Below are positions 34,747-44,293 of a stretch of 64,000 nucleotides of DNA, piece after piece. Every line of letters begins with the position of its first letter. Positions within the stretch are counted from its first letter, which is position 1. The position numbers were made by a program, and so were the translations under genes. Under the pieces are notes generated by a model that was not told the DNA's origin, did no database searches, and saw nothing but the letters and a program-made list of their open reading frames with translations. This stretch comes from Mycolicibacter sinensis (lineage in GTDB: Bacteria > Actinomycetota > Actinomycetes > Mycobacteriales > Mycobacteriaceae), in contig NZ_LZJK01000053.1 in NCBI RefSeq assembly GCF_001667945.1, positions 19,425 to 83,424 of the forward strand, written 5' to 3'.

Positions 34747-36312
34747 TCAGCCCTCACCCCGCGGGGGAAGCGGCGCCACCGGGCCGGGTATCACGTTGGG
34801 TCCCGGCGGGGGCGGCGGGATCGGAGCCACCCCGGGAGGCTGGCCGATGAACGGCAGCGGACCGGGAGCCTCGTCGTAGGAGTTCGGCGGGCCGGGCGGC
34901 GTCTGGTACTGCGACTGGACCGGCGCCGGGTCCGGGCCGCCCATCAACTGCGCCAGCGACTCCGGGGTCAGCAGCCGGGCGGTGTCGTGGCCGGGCTCCA
35001 CGCCCTGCATGCCCGGTGCGGTGATCCACCCGGGTTGGGTGTTGCGGTGCGAGAACGGGGTGTCGGGCACCCAGATACCCGGAACGGTGGTGTCCTTGTA
35101 CCCCGGGGGCGGCTGCAGCCGCGGCTCGGAGTAGGCGATCTGCTTGGGCGTGGTGAAGGCGCTGGTCCAGATGTTGATCCCGAACGGCAGATAGTTGAAC
35201 TTGATCGCATCGGCCACCGGAGCCAGGTACTCGGCACACAGTTCGGCGGAGTCCTGGTAGCCCAGCCGGCTTCCGGCCTGGATCGCGCTGCAGATGAACT
35301 CCATCGGGTTGGCGAAGTTCACCAGCACCGGGGACCCGAGGACCATGCCCTGCGCCGGGTGGTAGATCTCGCCGGTCGCCGCCAACACGTTCGGCAGGAT
35401 GTGCAGCGAGGTTTCGAAGCCGTCCAGCGGGTCCGGTTGGGTGATCGCGGTCGTGATCTTCTCGACGTTGTCGATGTTGCGGACCAGCAGGTCGGCGTTC
35501 TGGTTGAGGAACGCCTTCACGATCGTCATGGTCGCGTAGAACTGGTCGGCGGCGCGCGCGAGTTCCTGGTCGGTGCCGGTCAGGTTGTTGGTGAACTTGG
35601 CCAGGTCCCGGTTGAGCGCGACGAACTGTTGGTCGTTGTGGTCGAGCGCCTTGACGAACAGTGACAGGCTGCGCACCACGGCGAAGAAGTCGCCGCGCCC
35701 CTTGTTCAGCGCGGTCAGCGCCTCCGACAAGTTGTTGAACGCGGTGTTGATCTGCTGGCCCTTGCCGCTCAACCCGTCGGCGAACGACTCGATGGCGTCC
35801 CCGATCGGCCCCTTGGGCTGTTCGGGCGTCGGCCCCAGCTTGTTGATGATGTTGGTGACGTCGTTGCGCAGCGTGTCCCACTCCACCGGGACCTCGGTGC
35901 GTTCCTCGGGGATGACGGCCTTGTCGGCCAGCACCGGCCCGCCCCGGTACGGCGGCTCCAACTGGATGGTCCGCGAGGCGACCAGGGTCGGGTTCAAGAT
36001 GATCGCCTTGGCGTCGGCGGGAACCTTGTACTTGTTGTTGAAGTGCAAGGTGACCTTCATCTTGTCGCCGGCCGGCTCGATCTTGTCGATCGCGCCCACC
36101 CGGACCCCCATGATCTGCACCGCGTCGCCGGGGTAGAGCGCGTCGGTCTGGGGGAAGTAGGCGACCACGGTGGTGCTGTTGAGCTTGCGGAACAGCTGCA
36201 CGCCGCCGAAGCCGGCCAGCAGCGCCAGCACCAGCAGCAGTGATCCGACGATCACGGTCGCCCGCGACCGTTCGGGCAGTCGCAGGTTGCGAACATCAAA
36301 GACGGTACTCAC
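34747..36312 (-). CDS. mce1D: Mce1D
   Basis: A 521-aa subunit starting at GTG 36312, six bases after mce1C. Helix at about 20-42, MCE domain (LYPGDAVQIMGVRVGAIDKIEPAGDKMKV; TLVASRTIQLEPPYRGGPVLAD), long helical domain, then a domain with a Cys pair (FICSAIQ, ELCAEYL) and a Pro/Gly-rich tail of about 100 residues. The tail contains PPPPPGP runs of the kind seen in M. tuberculosis Mce1D. It forms part of the curved tunnel of the Mce1 complex. Confidence 0.94.
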   Translation of the reverse strand: MSTVFDVRNLRLPERSRATVIVGSLLLVLALLAGFGGVQLFRKLNSTTVVAYFPQTDALYPGDAVQIMGVRVGAIDKIEPAGDKMKVTLHFNNKYKVPADAKAIILNPTLVASRTIQLEPPYRGGPVLADKAVIPEERTEVPVEWDTLRNDVTNIINKLGPTPEQPKGPIGDAIESFADGLSGKGQQINTAFNNLSEALTALNKGRGDFFAVVRSLSLFVKALDHNDQQFVALNRDLAKFTNNLTGTDQELARAADQFYATMTIVKAFLNQNADLLVRNIDNVEKITTAITQPDPLDGFETSLHILPNVLAATGEIYHPAQGMVLGSPVLVNFANPMEFICSAIQAGSRLGYQDSAELCAEYLAPVADAIKFNYLPFGINIWTSAFTTPKQIAYSEPRLQPPPGYKDTTVPGIWVPDTPFSHRNTQPGWITAPGMQGVEPGHDTARLLTPESLAQLMGGPDPAPVQSQYQTPPGPPNSYDEAPGPLPFIGQPPGVAPIPPPPPGPNVIPGPVAPLPPRGEG

Positions 36313-36318
36313 GTCCGG

Positions 36319-37917
36319 CTACCTTCCCTCCAGTGAGCCGCCGCCACCGCCGGGCTGGCTGTTTCCGCCTTCACCGGGGGTGATGAACGGCGCCGGCAAC
36401 TGGTTGCCCGGTCCGGGCGGAGCCGGCGGGCCAGGTGCCCTGGGCGCCGGAGGAGGCGCCGCGCCCGGGTTGGCCGGAGCCGGCCCGGGCATCGGACCCA
36501 TCGGTTCGGAGCGCGCGCCGGGGTTGGCGTCCGGCATCGGCACCGGGGTGCCCGGCACCACCGGCGGCGTCTCGCCCGGCCGGCCGGCGATCGGGATCCC
36601 CGGGGACGACGGCACGCCGTCGGGGTTCGGCGGTGAGAACAACACGTCGACCGGACCCGGGTACGGGCCGCTCGGGCCGAACGGCCCGGAGTTCGGATCC
36701 AGGTTCGCGCAGGGCAGCGGGTTGCCCGGTGTCGGGAACATCCCGGCCGCCGGTGCATACGAGCACGGTGAGCCCGGCGCGACCGCCGGCCCGGGGTGCT
36801 CGGGTGTGCCTTCGAGGACTTGCGGGGCGGGCGGCGGGGCACCGTTGGCGAACCGGGTTCCGTTGGGGTCGGGGTAGCGGAACTCCGGCAGTCCGGCGTT
36901 GCGCCAGAACTCCTCCGGCGAGATGCCGCGCTTCTTGAACGCGGCATCGACCCACGGCTGCAGGATCCAGAACGGGATGAGGTTCAAGGTGGAGACCTTG
37001 AAGTACGGCCCCGATGCCACCGCGTCGTTGACGATGGTCAGGTACCTGCCCAAGATGGTGAACATCTCGCGGAGATCGTCTTGCCGGCGCACCAGCATGT
37101 CGGTGATGTTGGCGGCCTCTTCGAACACATGCCGCAGATCCAGGCCCGGGTTGTCGCGGACCAGGCCCTGAACCTGTTCGCCGAAGTAGGCGATGTTTCC
37201 CAGCAACGCCGAGATCGCCTGGCTGCGTTGGTTGAACGCGGCCAGCAGGGTCTGGGTGTTGCGCAGCAGCGCGTCGACCTGGTCGCTGCGGTCGCCGATC
37301 ACGGCCGCGACCTGATTGGCCTGGGCGAGCAGGTGGGTGATCTCCTCGTCACGCTTGCCGACGGTGTCGGAGAACTTCGCGACACCGTCGAGCGCGGCGC
37401 TCAGGTCGGGGTAGGTCTCATCGACGGTCTCCGAGAGCACCTTCAGCGACTTCTTGACCGTGTCGATGTCCCACCCGGACGCGGCTTTGGTGACGTCGAA
37501 GACCGCATCGTAGAGCTGATACGGCGTCGTGCTCTGACCCAACGGCAGGACGCCCCCCGGCGCGATCCGGCGCTCGCCTTTGGGCTCGATCGCCAGAATC
37601 TTTTTGCCCAGGATGGTGTCGGTCTTGACCCCGATCCGGCTGTCACTGCCGATCGGGTGGGCGCCGACCGAGAACTTCACCAGCACGTGGTCGTTCTCGA
37701 TCGACAGGTCCTGGACCTTGCCGACGTCCACACCCGAGATGCGCACCTTGTCACCGGCGTTGAGCCCGCCGGTGTCGGCGAGCTGCCCGTAATAACTCGG
37801 CTCGGCGAAGAGCATCGGCGCGGTGGTGAAGCTCTGCCCCACCAGGGTCACCAGCGCCGTCGTGACGACGCCGATGATGCCGATCCGTGCCCGGTTGGGC
37901 GGTTCCAGGGTCCTCAC
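36319..37917 (-). CDS. mce1C: Mce1C
   Basis: A 532-aa subunit starting at GTG 37917 (GTGA overlap with mce1B). The family start RTLEPPNRARIG is used; an ATG 33 bases earlier is in frame but not family-like. It has a membrane helix (about 10-32), an MCE domain (GGLNAGDKVRISGVDVGKV; DTILGKKILAIEPKG), a helical region with a conserved FWRNAGLPEFRYPDPNGTRFA segment, and a long Pro/Gly-rich C-terminal tail (about 150 residues) containing two cysteines. The length difference from the second-operon MceC is almost entirely this tail. Confidence 0.94.
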   Translation of the reverse strand: MRTLEPPNRARIGIIGVVTTALVTLVGQSFTTAPMLFAEPSYYGQLADTGGLNAGDKVRISGVDVGKVQDLSIENDHVLVKFSVGAHPIGSDSRIGVKTDTILGKKILAIEPKGERRIAPGGVLPLGQSTTPYQLYDAVFDVTKAASGWDIDTVKKSLKVLSETVDETYPDLSAALDGVAKFSDTVGKRDEEITHLLAQANQVAAVIGDRSDQVDALLRNTQTLLAAFNQRSQAISALLGNIAYFGEQVQGLVRDNPGLDLRHVFEEAANITDMLVRRQDDLREMFTILGRYLTIVNDAVASGPYFKVSTLNLIPFWILQPWVDAAFKKRGISPEEFWRNAGLPEFRYPDPNGTRFANGAPPPAPQVLEGTPEHPGPAVAPGSPCSYAPAAGMFPTPGNPLPCANLDPNSGPFGPSGPYPGPVDVLFSPPNPDGVPSSPGIPIAGRPGETPPVVPGTPVPMPDANPGARSEPMGPMPGPAPANPGAAPPPAPRAPGPPAPPGPGNQLPAPFITPGEGGNSQPGGGGGSLEGR

Positions 37918-38942
37918 TGCGGCGTGCACCTCCCCGTCGGTTGCTGCCACAACCGGACATTGCGCACCGGCCCGCCTGGCTGCAATCCGGGAAGCTTGAT
38001 CGTCGCGTCGCAGATGTAGAAGTTGAAGAAGTCGCCGTAGACACCGGTGCGCCCGATCAGCTTCAGCGCCCGCGGAATCTTCTGCAGCAGTTCATCGATG
38101 TCGTTGAGCCGGTCCGGCGGCTCTGGCCCGGCCACCGGGAACAGGCTGTGCAACTGCTGCCGGTTGTCGGCCAGCAGATCGGCCAGATTGCCGGCGGCAT
38201 TGCCGAATTCGGCGGTGCCGTTGGCCAGGCCGGTGTTGTTCGCGTTCAAGCCCTTGACGAGTTTGTCGAAGTTGTCGACGGTTTCGTCGAACGTCTGGCG
38301 GTGGCGCACCGCGGTGTCGAGCACCACGTTCAGGTTCTTGACCACCTCACCGATCGCGGCATCCCGCTCGGCGATGTGTGAGGTCAGCTGGGCGGTCTGC
38401 TCCAGGATGTCGTTGATGGTGCCGCCCTGGCCCTGGAAGACGGTGACGATAGTCGACGCGATGGTGTTGATCTTGTCGGGATCCAGCGCACGGAACACCG
38501 GCTTGAAGCCACCGATCAAGGCGTCCAGGTCCAGTGCCGGCTCGGTGCGGGACGACGGGATGAATCCGCCGACCGGCAACCGCTGGTCGGCCCCTTCGCC
38601 CTCGCCCCGCTTGAGCTCCAGGTAGCGGTTACCGATGAGGTCGGAGTACCGGATCTGCGCGGTGGTCGACTGGAACAGCGGCACGGAACGGTCGACGTTG
38701 AAATCCACCACCACCCGACGCCCGCCGTCGACCAGGCGCACCTTTTTGACCTTGCCGATCTCCACGCCGGAGGCGCGCACGAACTGTCCCTGGCGCAGGC
38801 CGCTGGCATTGGTGAATTCGGCCGAATAGCCGGCCGTCCGGTCGAATCGGACCTGGCCGAACACCACGACCAAGCCGACCGTGAAGAGCAGCAGCACCGA
38901 GCCGACGGCGCCGAGTTTGATAGCGGTTCTGGTGATGTTCAT
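37914..38942 (-). CDS. mce1B: Mce1B
   Basis: A 342-aa subunit starting at ATG 38942, overlapping mce1A by four bases. A hydrophobic anchor (about 12-30) precedes the MCE domain (ASGLRQGQFVRASGVEIGKVKKVRLV) and helical region (residues about 150-270). NFYICDATIKLPG carries the single-Cys motif of MceB proteins. The end, WQQPTGRCTPQ, matches the M. tuberculosis type. It is part of the Mce1 hexamer. Confidence 0.94.
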   Translation of the reverse strand: MNITRTAIKLGAVGSVLLLFTVGLVVVFGQVRFDRTAGYSAEFTNASGLRQGQFVRASGVEIGKVKKVRLVDGGRRVVVDFNVDRSVPLFQSTTAQIRYSDLIGNRYLELKRGEGEGADQRLPVGGFIPSSRTEPALDLDALIGGFKPVFRALDPDKINTIASTIVTVFQGQGGTINDILEQTAQLTSHIAERDAAIGEVVKNLNVVLDTAVRHRQTFDETVDNFDKLVKGLNANNTGLANGTAEFGNAAGNLADLLADNRQQLHSLFPVAGPEPPDRLNDIDELLQKIPRALKLIGRTGVYGDFFNFYICDATIKLPGLQPGGPVRNVRLWQQPTGRCTPQ

Positions 38943-40162
38943 GGGTTGATCGTGTTATCCCCGACTTGGCGACCCCAGACGTAATCAACGGCGAAGGGCG
39001 ATCCGGTATCAAAGTGGTTGTAGGGCGCTTGGCTGACTCCGGTGTCGGCCACCAGGTAAGGCGCCGGCCAGAAGTCGTGGGTGATCTCCTGCCAGCAGCC
39101 CGGCGCGCCGCCGGGTCCACCGCGGGCGTTGTAACGCGGCAGGTTATCGGGGTAGATGTACGGGTTGGCCGGACCGACCAGTTCACTGACCGTGTCGAGC
39201 GCGTAACCGTCACCGCCGCCAAGGAATTGGTAGACCTTGGGGGCGCCCTGCGCGAGGTTGCGGATGGCGCAGAACAACTCCGGGCTGTACTCGTCCAGCA
39301 GCGCCGACACCGGAACCAGATCGGAGAACTGGGCCCGGAAGTACGGCCCGAACCGCTGAGTGACGTCCGCCCCCAGGTTGCCCACGCCGGCAGCGCCCAG
39401 CAGTGCGGCGTCCAGTTCCTTCTGCTGGTTGGTGATCGTCTTGACGGTGACGACCGAGGTGTCCAGGAAGCCGACCAGGTCCGGCGCGCCGTCGGCGTAG
39501 ACCTCACCCAGGGTCGCGAAACCCTTGAGGTCGCGGCGGAACGACGGCATGTACGCGTTGGCGTCGTCGAGAATCTTGTTGCCGTTGACCAGGGATTCGC
39601 CGAGCTTGTCGCCGAGCCCGGTCAACGCCTCCGCGGCGGCGTGCAACGTCAGGTTCAGTTTGATCGGGTCGACGTGCTCGGAGAGGTTGTTGACCGTCTC
39701 GAACAGCGTGTTGAGCTCGGTGGTCACCGAGGTCGCGATGATGTGCTTGGCGGTGATGCGCTCCGGTGAGGGGTGCTCCGGCGCGGTCAGCGACACGTAC
39801 TTGTTGCCGAACAGCGTGGTCGCCAAGATGTCGGCTTTGACATTCGACGGGATCAGCTTGAGGTACTTCGGGTCCACGTCGAGGGTGAACTTGGCCGCCG
39901 GCTTGTCGTCGTACTCCGTCGGCGCGATGTTGGCCACCCGCCCGATCTGGACGCCGTTGTACGTGACCGGCCCGCCCGGGTCCATCACCAGACCGGCACG
40001 CGGCGCCACCATGGTCAGCGACGTGGTCTTGGTGAAGGCCCCGCGGAACTGGCCGTACACCAGCCCGGCGATCAGCGCCAGGACCGCGAAGGTCACCACT
40101 CCCGCCACTCGGTATGGCGGGTTATGCACCTTGTTCTGCTTCCCGGTTGCCATGGCCGTCAC
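38939..40162 (-). CDS. mce1A: Mce1A
   Basis: A 407-aa subunit starting at GTG 40162 (GTGA overlap with yrbE1B); ATG 40153 is an alternative. One membrane helix (about 20-40), MCE domain (AGLVMDPGGPVTYNGVQIGRV; NKYVSLTAPEHPSP), helical region (DPIKLNLTLHAAAEALTGLGDKLGES), then NARGGPGGAPGCWQ and the strictly conserved end VWGRQVGDNTINP. As I recall, M. tuberculosis Mce1A has 454 aa; the missing part maps to a hydrophobic Gly/Ala-rich insert before the PNPYxYPENLPR region, here reduced to GGGDGYALDTVSELVGPAN. The protein is otherwise a clear orthologue. Confidence 0.95.
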   Translation of the reverse strand: MTAMATGKQNKVHNPPYRVAGVVTFAVLALIAGLVYGQFRGAFTKTTSLTMVAPRAGLVMDPGGPVTYNGVQIGRVANIAPTEYDDKPAAKFTLDVDPKYLKLIPSNVKADILATTLFGNKYVSLTAPEHPSPERITAKHIIATSVTTELNTLFETVNNLSEHVDPIKLNLTLHAAAEALTGLGDKLGESLVNGNKILDDANAYMPSFRRDLKGFATLGEVYADGAPDLVGFLDTSVVTVKTITNQQKELDAALLGAAGVGNLGADVTQRFGPYFRAQFSDLVPVSALLDEYSPELFCAIRNLAQGAPKVYQFLGGGDGYALDTVSELVGPANPYIYPDNLPRYNARGGPGGAPGCWQEITHDFWPAPYLVADTGVSQAPYNHFDTGSPFAVDYVWGRQVGDNTINP

Positions 40163-41028
40163 ATCGTCAGGTTGAAGTTGGGGTCGACGCCGTAGAGCGC
40201 CAACGCTGCGAGCAGGACAACCGTGGGCACCGTCACCAGCGACAGTCGCATGGACTGGCCGACGGCGCTGCCGACACCGACCGGGCCACCGCTGGCATTG
40301 AAGCCGTAGTAGCAGTGGGTGACCATGACCACCACCGCGATCAAAATGGTTTCCAGAAACGACCAGAACACGTCGTCGGGACGCAGGAAGGTACGGAAGT
40401 AGTGCTCGTAGGTGCCCGAGGACTGACCGAAGAACAAGGTGGTGACGATCTGCGGTGAGGCGAACGCCATGATCAGCGCGAGCGCGTACAGCGGGATGAT
40501 CACGGTGAAGCCGGCCACGACCCGGGTCGACACCAGGTAGGAGATGGAGTTGATGCCCATCACCTCAAGGGCGTCGATCTCCTCGCTGATCCGCATCGCG
40601 CCGAGTTCGGCGGTGGCTCCGGCTCCCACCGTGGCCGCCAAGGCGATGCCGGCGTTGACCGGGCCGACGACGCGGACGTTGACCAGCGCCGCCGCGAAAC
40701 CGGTGTAGGTCTCCACCCCGATGTTGCCCAACGAGGTGAAGCCCTGGATCGCGATCAGTGAGCCGCCGGCCAGCATCACGAAGCCCATGATGGCCACGGT
40801 GCCGCCGATCACGGCCATCGCGCCGGTGCCCATCCCCAACTCGGCGACCAGGCGCAGGGTCTCGGTGCGATACCGGCGCAGCGCCCAAGGGATCTGCCGC
40901 ATGGCGGTCAGCGAGAACCAGCCCAGCTGACCGCTCTTCTCCAGGGAGCGCCCTGCGGCCCCGACGTAGCGCTGATAGTTCGCGATCAGGCCGGGAAACC
41001 GGCCCCGCAGCACTGCCGATGTCGACAT
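40159..41028 (-). CDS. yrbE1B: YrbE1B permease
   Basis: A 289-aa permease, the same length as in M. tuberculosis. It has an amphipathic N-terminal region, about five membrane helices, the coupling core GAMRISEEIDALEVMGINSISYLVSTR (about residues 142-168) and HCYYGFNASGGPVGVG. It pairs with YrbE1A to form the channel that receives lipid from the Mce1A-F tunnel. It starts at ATG 41028, one base after the yrbE1A stop, and overlaps mce1A at its end. Confidence 0.95.
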   Translation of the reverse strand: MSTSAVLRGRFPGLIANYQRYVGAAGRSLEKSGQLGWFSLTAMRQIPWALRRYRTETLRLVAELGMGTGAMAVIGGTVAIMGFVMLAGGSLIAIQGFTSLGNIGVETYTGFAAALVNVRVVGPVNAGIALAATVGAGATAELGAMRISEEIDALEVMGINSISYLVSTRVVAGFTVIIPLYALALIMAFASPQIVTTLFFGQSSGTYEHYFRTFLRPDDVFWSFLETILIAVVVMVTHCYYGFNASGGPVGVGSAVGQSMRLSLVTVPTVVLLAALALYGVDPNFNLTM

Positions 41029-41029
41029 G

Positions 41030-41833
41030 TCAGGTCCCCGTTCCGAACTTCACGCCGATGGTGGTCAGCACCACGTTCACGGCGAACAGCGCGAGCACGC
41101 AGAGCACCACCGTCTCGTTGACGGCGGTGCCGAGTCCCTTGGACCCGCCCCGAACGGTAAGACCCCGATAACAACCGACCAAGCCTGCGATAAGACCGAA
41201 GACGCTCGCCTTGACGGTTGAGATGACGACTTCGGGCAGGCCGGTCAGCAGCGTCAGCGTGGACAGGTAGGCGCCGCCGGACACGTTCTGCAGGTAGACA
41301 CCGAACAAAAAGCCGCCGGCGAGGCCGATCACGATCACCAGCGCGTTGAGCAGCAAGGCGACCACGGTGGCGGCGATGACCCGGGGCACCACCAGCCGAT
41401 GGATCGGGTCGATCCCGAGCACCTCCATCGCGTCGATCTCCTCGCGGATGGTGCGCGCGCCCAGGTCCGCGCAGATCGCGGTGGAGCCGGCGCCGGCGAC
41501 CACCAGCACGGTGACCAATGGCCCCAGCTGCGTAACCGCGGCGATGCCTGCGCCGGCGCCGGAGACGTCGGCAGCACCGAACTGCGCCAACAGAATATTC
41601 AGGGTGAAGACCAACAGCACGGTCAGCGGGATGGCGACCGCGATGGTCGGAATGATGGCGACGCTGGTGATGAACCAGCCCTGTTGCAGGGTCTCGCGCC
41701 ACTGGAACGGCGGCACGAACAGTGCCCGCGCGGTCAGTGCACACATCCGGAAAAACCCGCCGACCATGACCAGCGGCGGCACCAGCCGGTCACGGGCGAA
41801 ATCAGCCAGGCGGGGACGTGCAGGAGCCGTCAC
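41030..41833 (-). CDS. yrbE1A: YrbE1A permease
   Basis: A 267-aa permease with about five to six membrane segments and the classic MlaE core GARTIREEIDAMEVLGIDPIHRLVVPR (near residues 125-150). CYRGLTVRGGSKGLGTAVNETVV at the C-terminus is shared by all mycobacterial YrbE-A proteins. Start is GTG 41833. The 233-bp gap to fadD5 is large for this operon. In M. tuberculosis the fadD5-yrbE1A gap has regulatory activity; in this window I see no clear operator or hairpin in it. Confidence 0.95.
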   Translation of the reverse strand: MTAPARPRLADFARDRLVPPLVMVGGFFRMCALTARALFVPPFQWRETLQQGWFITSVAIIPTIAVAIPLTVLLVFTLNILLAQFGAADVSGAGAGIAAVTQLGPLVTVLVVAGAGSTAICADLGARTIREEIDAMEVLGIDPIHRLVVPRVIAATVVALLLNALVIVIGLAGGFLFGVYLQNVSGGAYLSTLTLLTGLPEVVISTVKASVFGLIAGLVGCYRGLTVRGGSKGLGTAVNETVVLCVLALFAVNVVLTTIGVKFGTGT

Positions 41834-42066
41834 AACACCCCCCTCACCGGAGACCCCGCGTTACGACGCAGCAGGGGATCGCGTCGCACAGTGTCTCTCC
41901 GTCCGTCCATGTGTTCCTACGAGACCCGCGTCACCTTAGCGGCCCAACGTGCCGTTGGCGACCATCGGACCATACCTGATGGCCGCGTGAGAGTGGCATC
42001 GATTCGGTGCAACGTGCGCAGGTTTCCTACCGGACAGTAACGTGCCGCCACCTCACCGGTCGTGGT

Positions 42067-43686
42067 CTAGGCGGTATCGCTTGCGGCGGTGACCGACTCC
42101 GATCCGGGGGCGCTGCCATAGCGGCTCCGCAGCTCGGTCTTGAGCACCTTGCCGGCCGGGTTTCGCGGCAGAGCGTCGACGATCTCCAACCCTTTCGGGT
42201 GCTTATAACGCGCCAGTCGCTCGGTCAGATAGTCGTCGAGATCGGCCAGGACCAGATCCGGCCGGGTGACCGCGGCGACGGCGATCGGGACCTCGCCCCA
42301 CCGCTCGTGCGGGCGGCCGATCACGGCGACCTCGGCGATGTCGGGATGACCGGCCAGGACGTTTTCCACCTCGGCGCAGTACACGTTCTCCCCGCCGGAG
42401 ATGATCATGTCCTTCTTGCGGTCGACCACCCAGACGTAGCCCTCGGCGTCCATCCGGACCAAGTCCCCGGAGTGGAACCAGCCGCCGGCGAAGGCCTCGG
42501 CGGTGGCCTCCGGGTTGTTCCAATAGCCGCTCATCAAGGTGGGCGCCCGGTAGACGATCTCACCGACCTCACCGACGGCGACATCGTTCATGTTCTCGTC
42601 GACCACCCGCGCGGCGACGGTCGGAATGACGGTGCCGACCGATCCGAGCTTGCGGATGGCGTCCTCGCCGAGCAGCATGCAGGTGACCGGCGACATCTCG
42701 GTCTGCCCGAAAGCCGCCAGGATCTTGGTGCCCGGAAAGGTCTCCGCCATCTGCCGCAGCAGCGCATCGGAGGCCGGCGCCGCGCCCCAGGACATGGTCC
42801 GTAACCGGATGTCGCGCGGCTTGGCCCGTTGTTGGGCGCAGACCGCCTGCCACTGCGCCGGCACCAGGAAGATGCCGGTGACCTTCTCGGCGGCCAGCAC
42901 ATCGAGCAGTTGACCGGCGTCGAACGCGCCGAGCGCGTTGATCACCGTCGGGATGCCCAGCCACATCCCCGGCAGCAGGTTGCCGACGCCGGCGATGTGA
43001 AAGAACGGCACCCCGATGAACGCGACGTCGCCGGGGCCGGTGCCGGCGGTGTAGAGCGCGGTCATGGCCTGGCCGGTGAGGTTGGTGTGGGTGAGCACCG
43101 CGCCCTTGGGCCGGCCGGTGGTTCCCGAGGTGTACATGATCAGCGCGGGCGAGTCATTGGGGATGTCCACCGGCGCGTGCGGCTCACCGGTCTCGGTGAT
43201 CAGGTCCTCGTAGCCGATCAGACCGTCGGTGTCATCGCTGGCCGCATCACCGGCCACCACTACCGTTTCCAGCAGGCCGGTCAGCTCGCGCACCCCGGCG
43301 GCCACCGGCACCAGCGCCGTCTCGGTGATCAGCACCCGCGCCTCGCAGTCGGTGACCAGGAACGCCAGCTCCGGCGGGGTGAGCCGGAAGTTCACCGGGA
43401 CGGCGATCGCGCCCAGCATGTTCGCGGCCAGCACCGCCTCGACGAACTCGGTGCGGTTGAGCATCAGGATCATCACCCGGTCGCCGAAGCCGACTCCGCG
43501 GCGGCTGAGCGCATCGGCCAGCGCGCCGACCCTTTCCCGCAGCTGCGCCCAGGTGGTGGTCTGGCCGAGGAACCGCAGCGCCGGGGCGTCCGGTTGCATC
43601 AGGGCGTGCCGGTCCAGTTGGTTGACCCAGTTCTGGCGTCGCGCGCGGTAGGGCTGCTCGGCGGGATCGACTGTCAGATGGGTCAA
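42067..43686 (-). CDS. fadD5: fatty-acid-CoA ligase FadD5
   Basis: A 539-aa acyl-CoA synthetase of the ANL superfamily. The AMP-binding motif YTSGTTGRPKG, the A5-type segment AAFGQTEMSPVT, the hinge motif (GYVWVVDRKKDMIISGGENVY) and the catalytic Lys region RNPAGKVLKTEL are all present. Most of the length matches Rv0166. It activates long-chain fatty acids, likely those imported by Mce1 or released during mycolate recycling. TTG 43686 was chosen: it has GGGAGA six bases upstream and gives the family-like start; upstream ATG 43740 has no such site. It is the first gene of the mce1 transcription unit. Confidence 0.95.
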   Translation of the reverse strand: MTHLTVDPAEQPYRARRQNWVNQLDRHALMQPDAPALRFLGQTTTWAQLRERVGALADALSRRGVGFGDRVMILMLNRTEFVEAVLAANMLGAIAVPVNFRLTPPELAFLVTDCEARVLITETALVPVAAGVRELTGLLETVVVAGDAASDDTDGLIGYEDLITETGEPHAPVDIPNDSPALIMYTSGTTGRPKGAVLTHTNLTGQAMTALYTAGTGPGDVAFIGVPFFHIAGVGNLLPGMWLGIPTVINALGAFDAGQLLDVLAAEKVTGIFLVPAQWQAVCAQQRAKPRDIRLRTMSWGAAPASDALLRQMAETFPGTKILAAFGQTEMSPVTCMLLGEDAIRKLGSVGTVIPTVAARVVDENMNDVAVGEVGEIVYRAPTLMSGYWNNPEATAEAFAGGWFHSGDLVRMDAEGYVWVVDRKKDMIISGGENVYCAEVENVLAGHPDIAEVAVIGRPHERWGEVPIAVAAVTRPDLVLADLDDYLTERLARYKHPKGLEIVDALPRNPAGKVLKTELRSRYGSAPGSESVTAASDTA

Positions 43687-43773
43687 TTCGGATCTCCCGC
43701 TTCGTGACGACACTGTGCGGACGGCGCCGACCCGCTGCACCCGGCTCCGCCGCGTTTGCGATCGACGCTGAGG

Positions 43774-44214
43774 CTAACCCGCCGCCAGCTCTTCGGCGCG
43801 CCGTTTGAGATTGTCGGCCAGATACTCCAGGGCGTTGTTGACGGCCTTCTTGACCATCGGCTTGGGCACCGCCATCTCGGTCTCGATGTCCATGTCGACG
43901 GTGAGCAGTGAGGTGGCGCCCATTTCGACCACCGAGAACAACTGCTCCTGCTTGGTGAACAGGTCGCCCTGCTGGAGCACGGTCTGGATCTGGGTGCCGC
44001 TCGGGTAGTAGACGGCCTGGATGAAGGTGCCGTCGAAGCCGGAGTACGACGCGTCCAGCCGCAGCTGGCTGGGCCGGCCGTCGGCGTAGCGGGCCAGCAC
44101 CCAGATGCCCTTGACCTCGTCGTTCCACTGCGGGTACGCCTCGAAGTCCGCGACGATCCCCATGATGGTGGCGGCGTCGGCGGCGACTTCGACGGTCTTG
44201 CTCACAAGCGGCAC
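43774..44214 (-). CDS. SRPBCC/polyketide cyclase-like protein, Rv0164-like
   Basis: A 146-aa START/SRPBCC-fold protein, homologous to Rv0164 (TB18.5). Signature segments are SKTVEVAADAATIMGIVADFEAYPQWNDEVKG at the N-terminus, VYYPSGTQIQTVLQQGDLFTKQEQLFSVV and the closing NALEYLADNLKRRAEEL. Such proteins hold hydrophobic ligands in a cavity; the ligand is unknown. GTG 44214 gives MPLVSK, equivalent to the M. tuberculosis region; GTG 44205 is possible. It lies 87 bp before fadD5 on the same strand with no mce1R between them, so read-through into mce1 is possible. Confidence 0.9.
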   Translation of the reverse strand: MPLVSKTVEVAADAATIMGIVADFEAYPQWNDEVKGIWVLARYADGRPSQLRLDASYSGFDGTFIQAVYYPSGTQIQTVLQQGDLFTKQEQLFSVVEMGATSLLTVDMDIETEMAVPKPMVKKAVNNALEYLADNLKRRAEELAAG

Positions 44215-44293
44215 CCGCCGAGCATAACCACCGCCGAGACCGGCGTTTTGCAGGCGTCCACTCGCAGTTTGGCTGCCAAACGTCGGTTTCGCG

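Noticed and set aside
41834..42066. Search for an operator or small RNA in the fadD5-yrbE1A gap
   Set aside because: No convincing palindrome, promoter pair or hairpin was visible by eye, although this gap is regulatory in M. tuberculosis.
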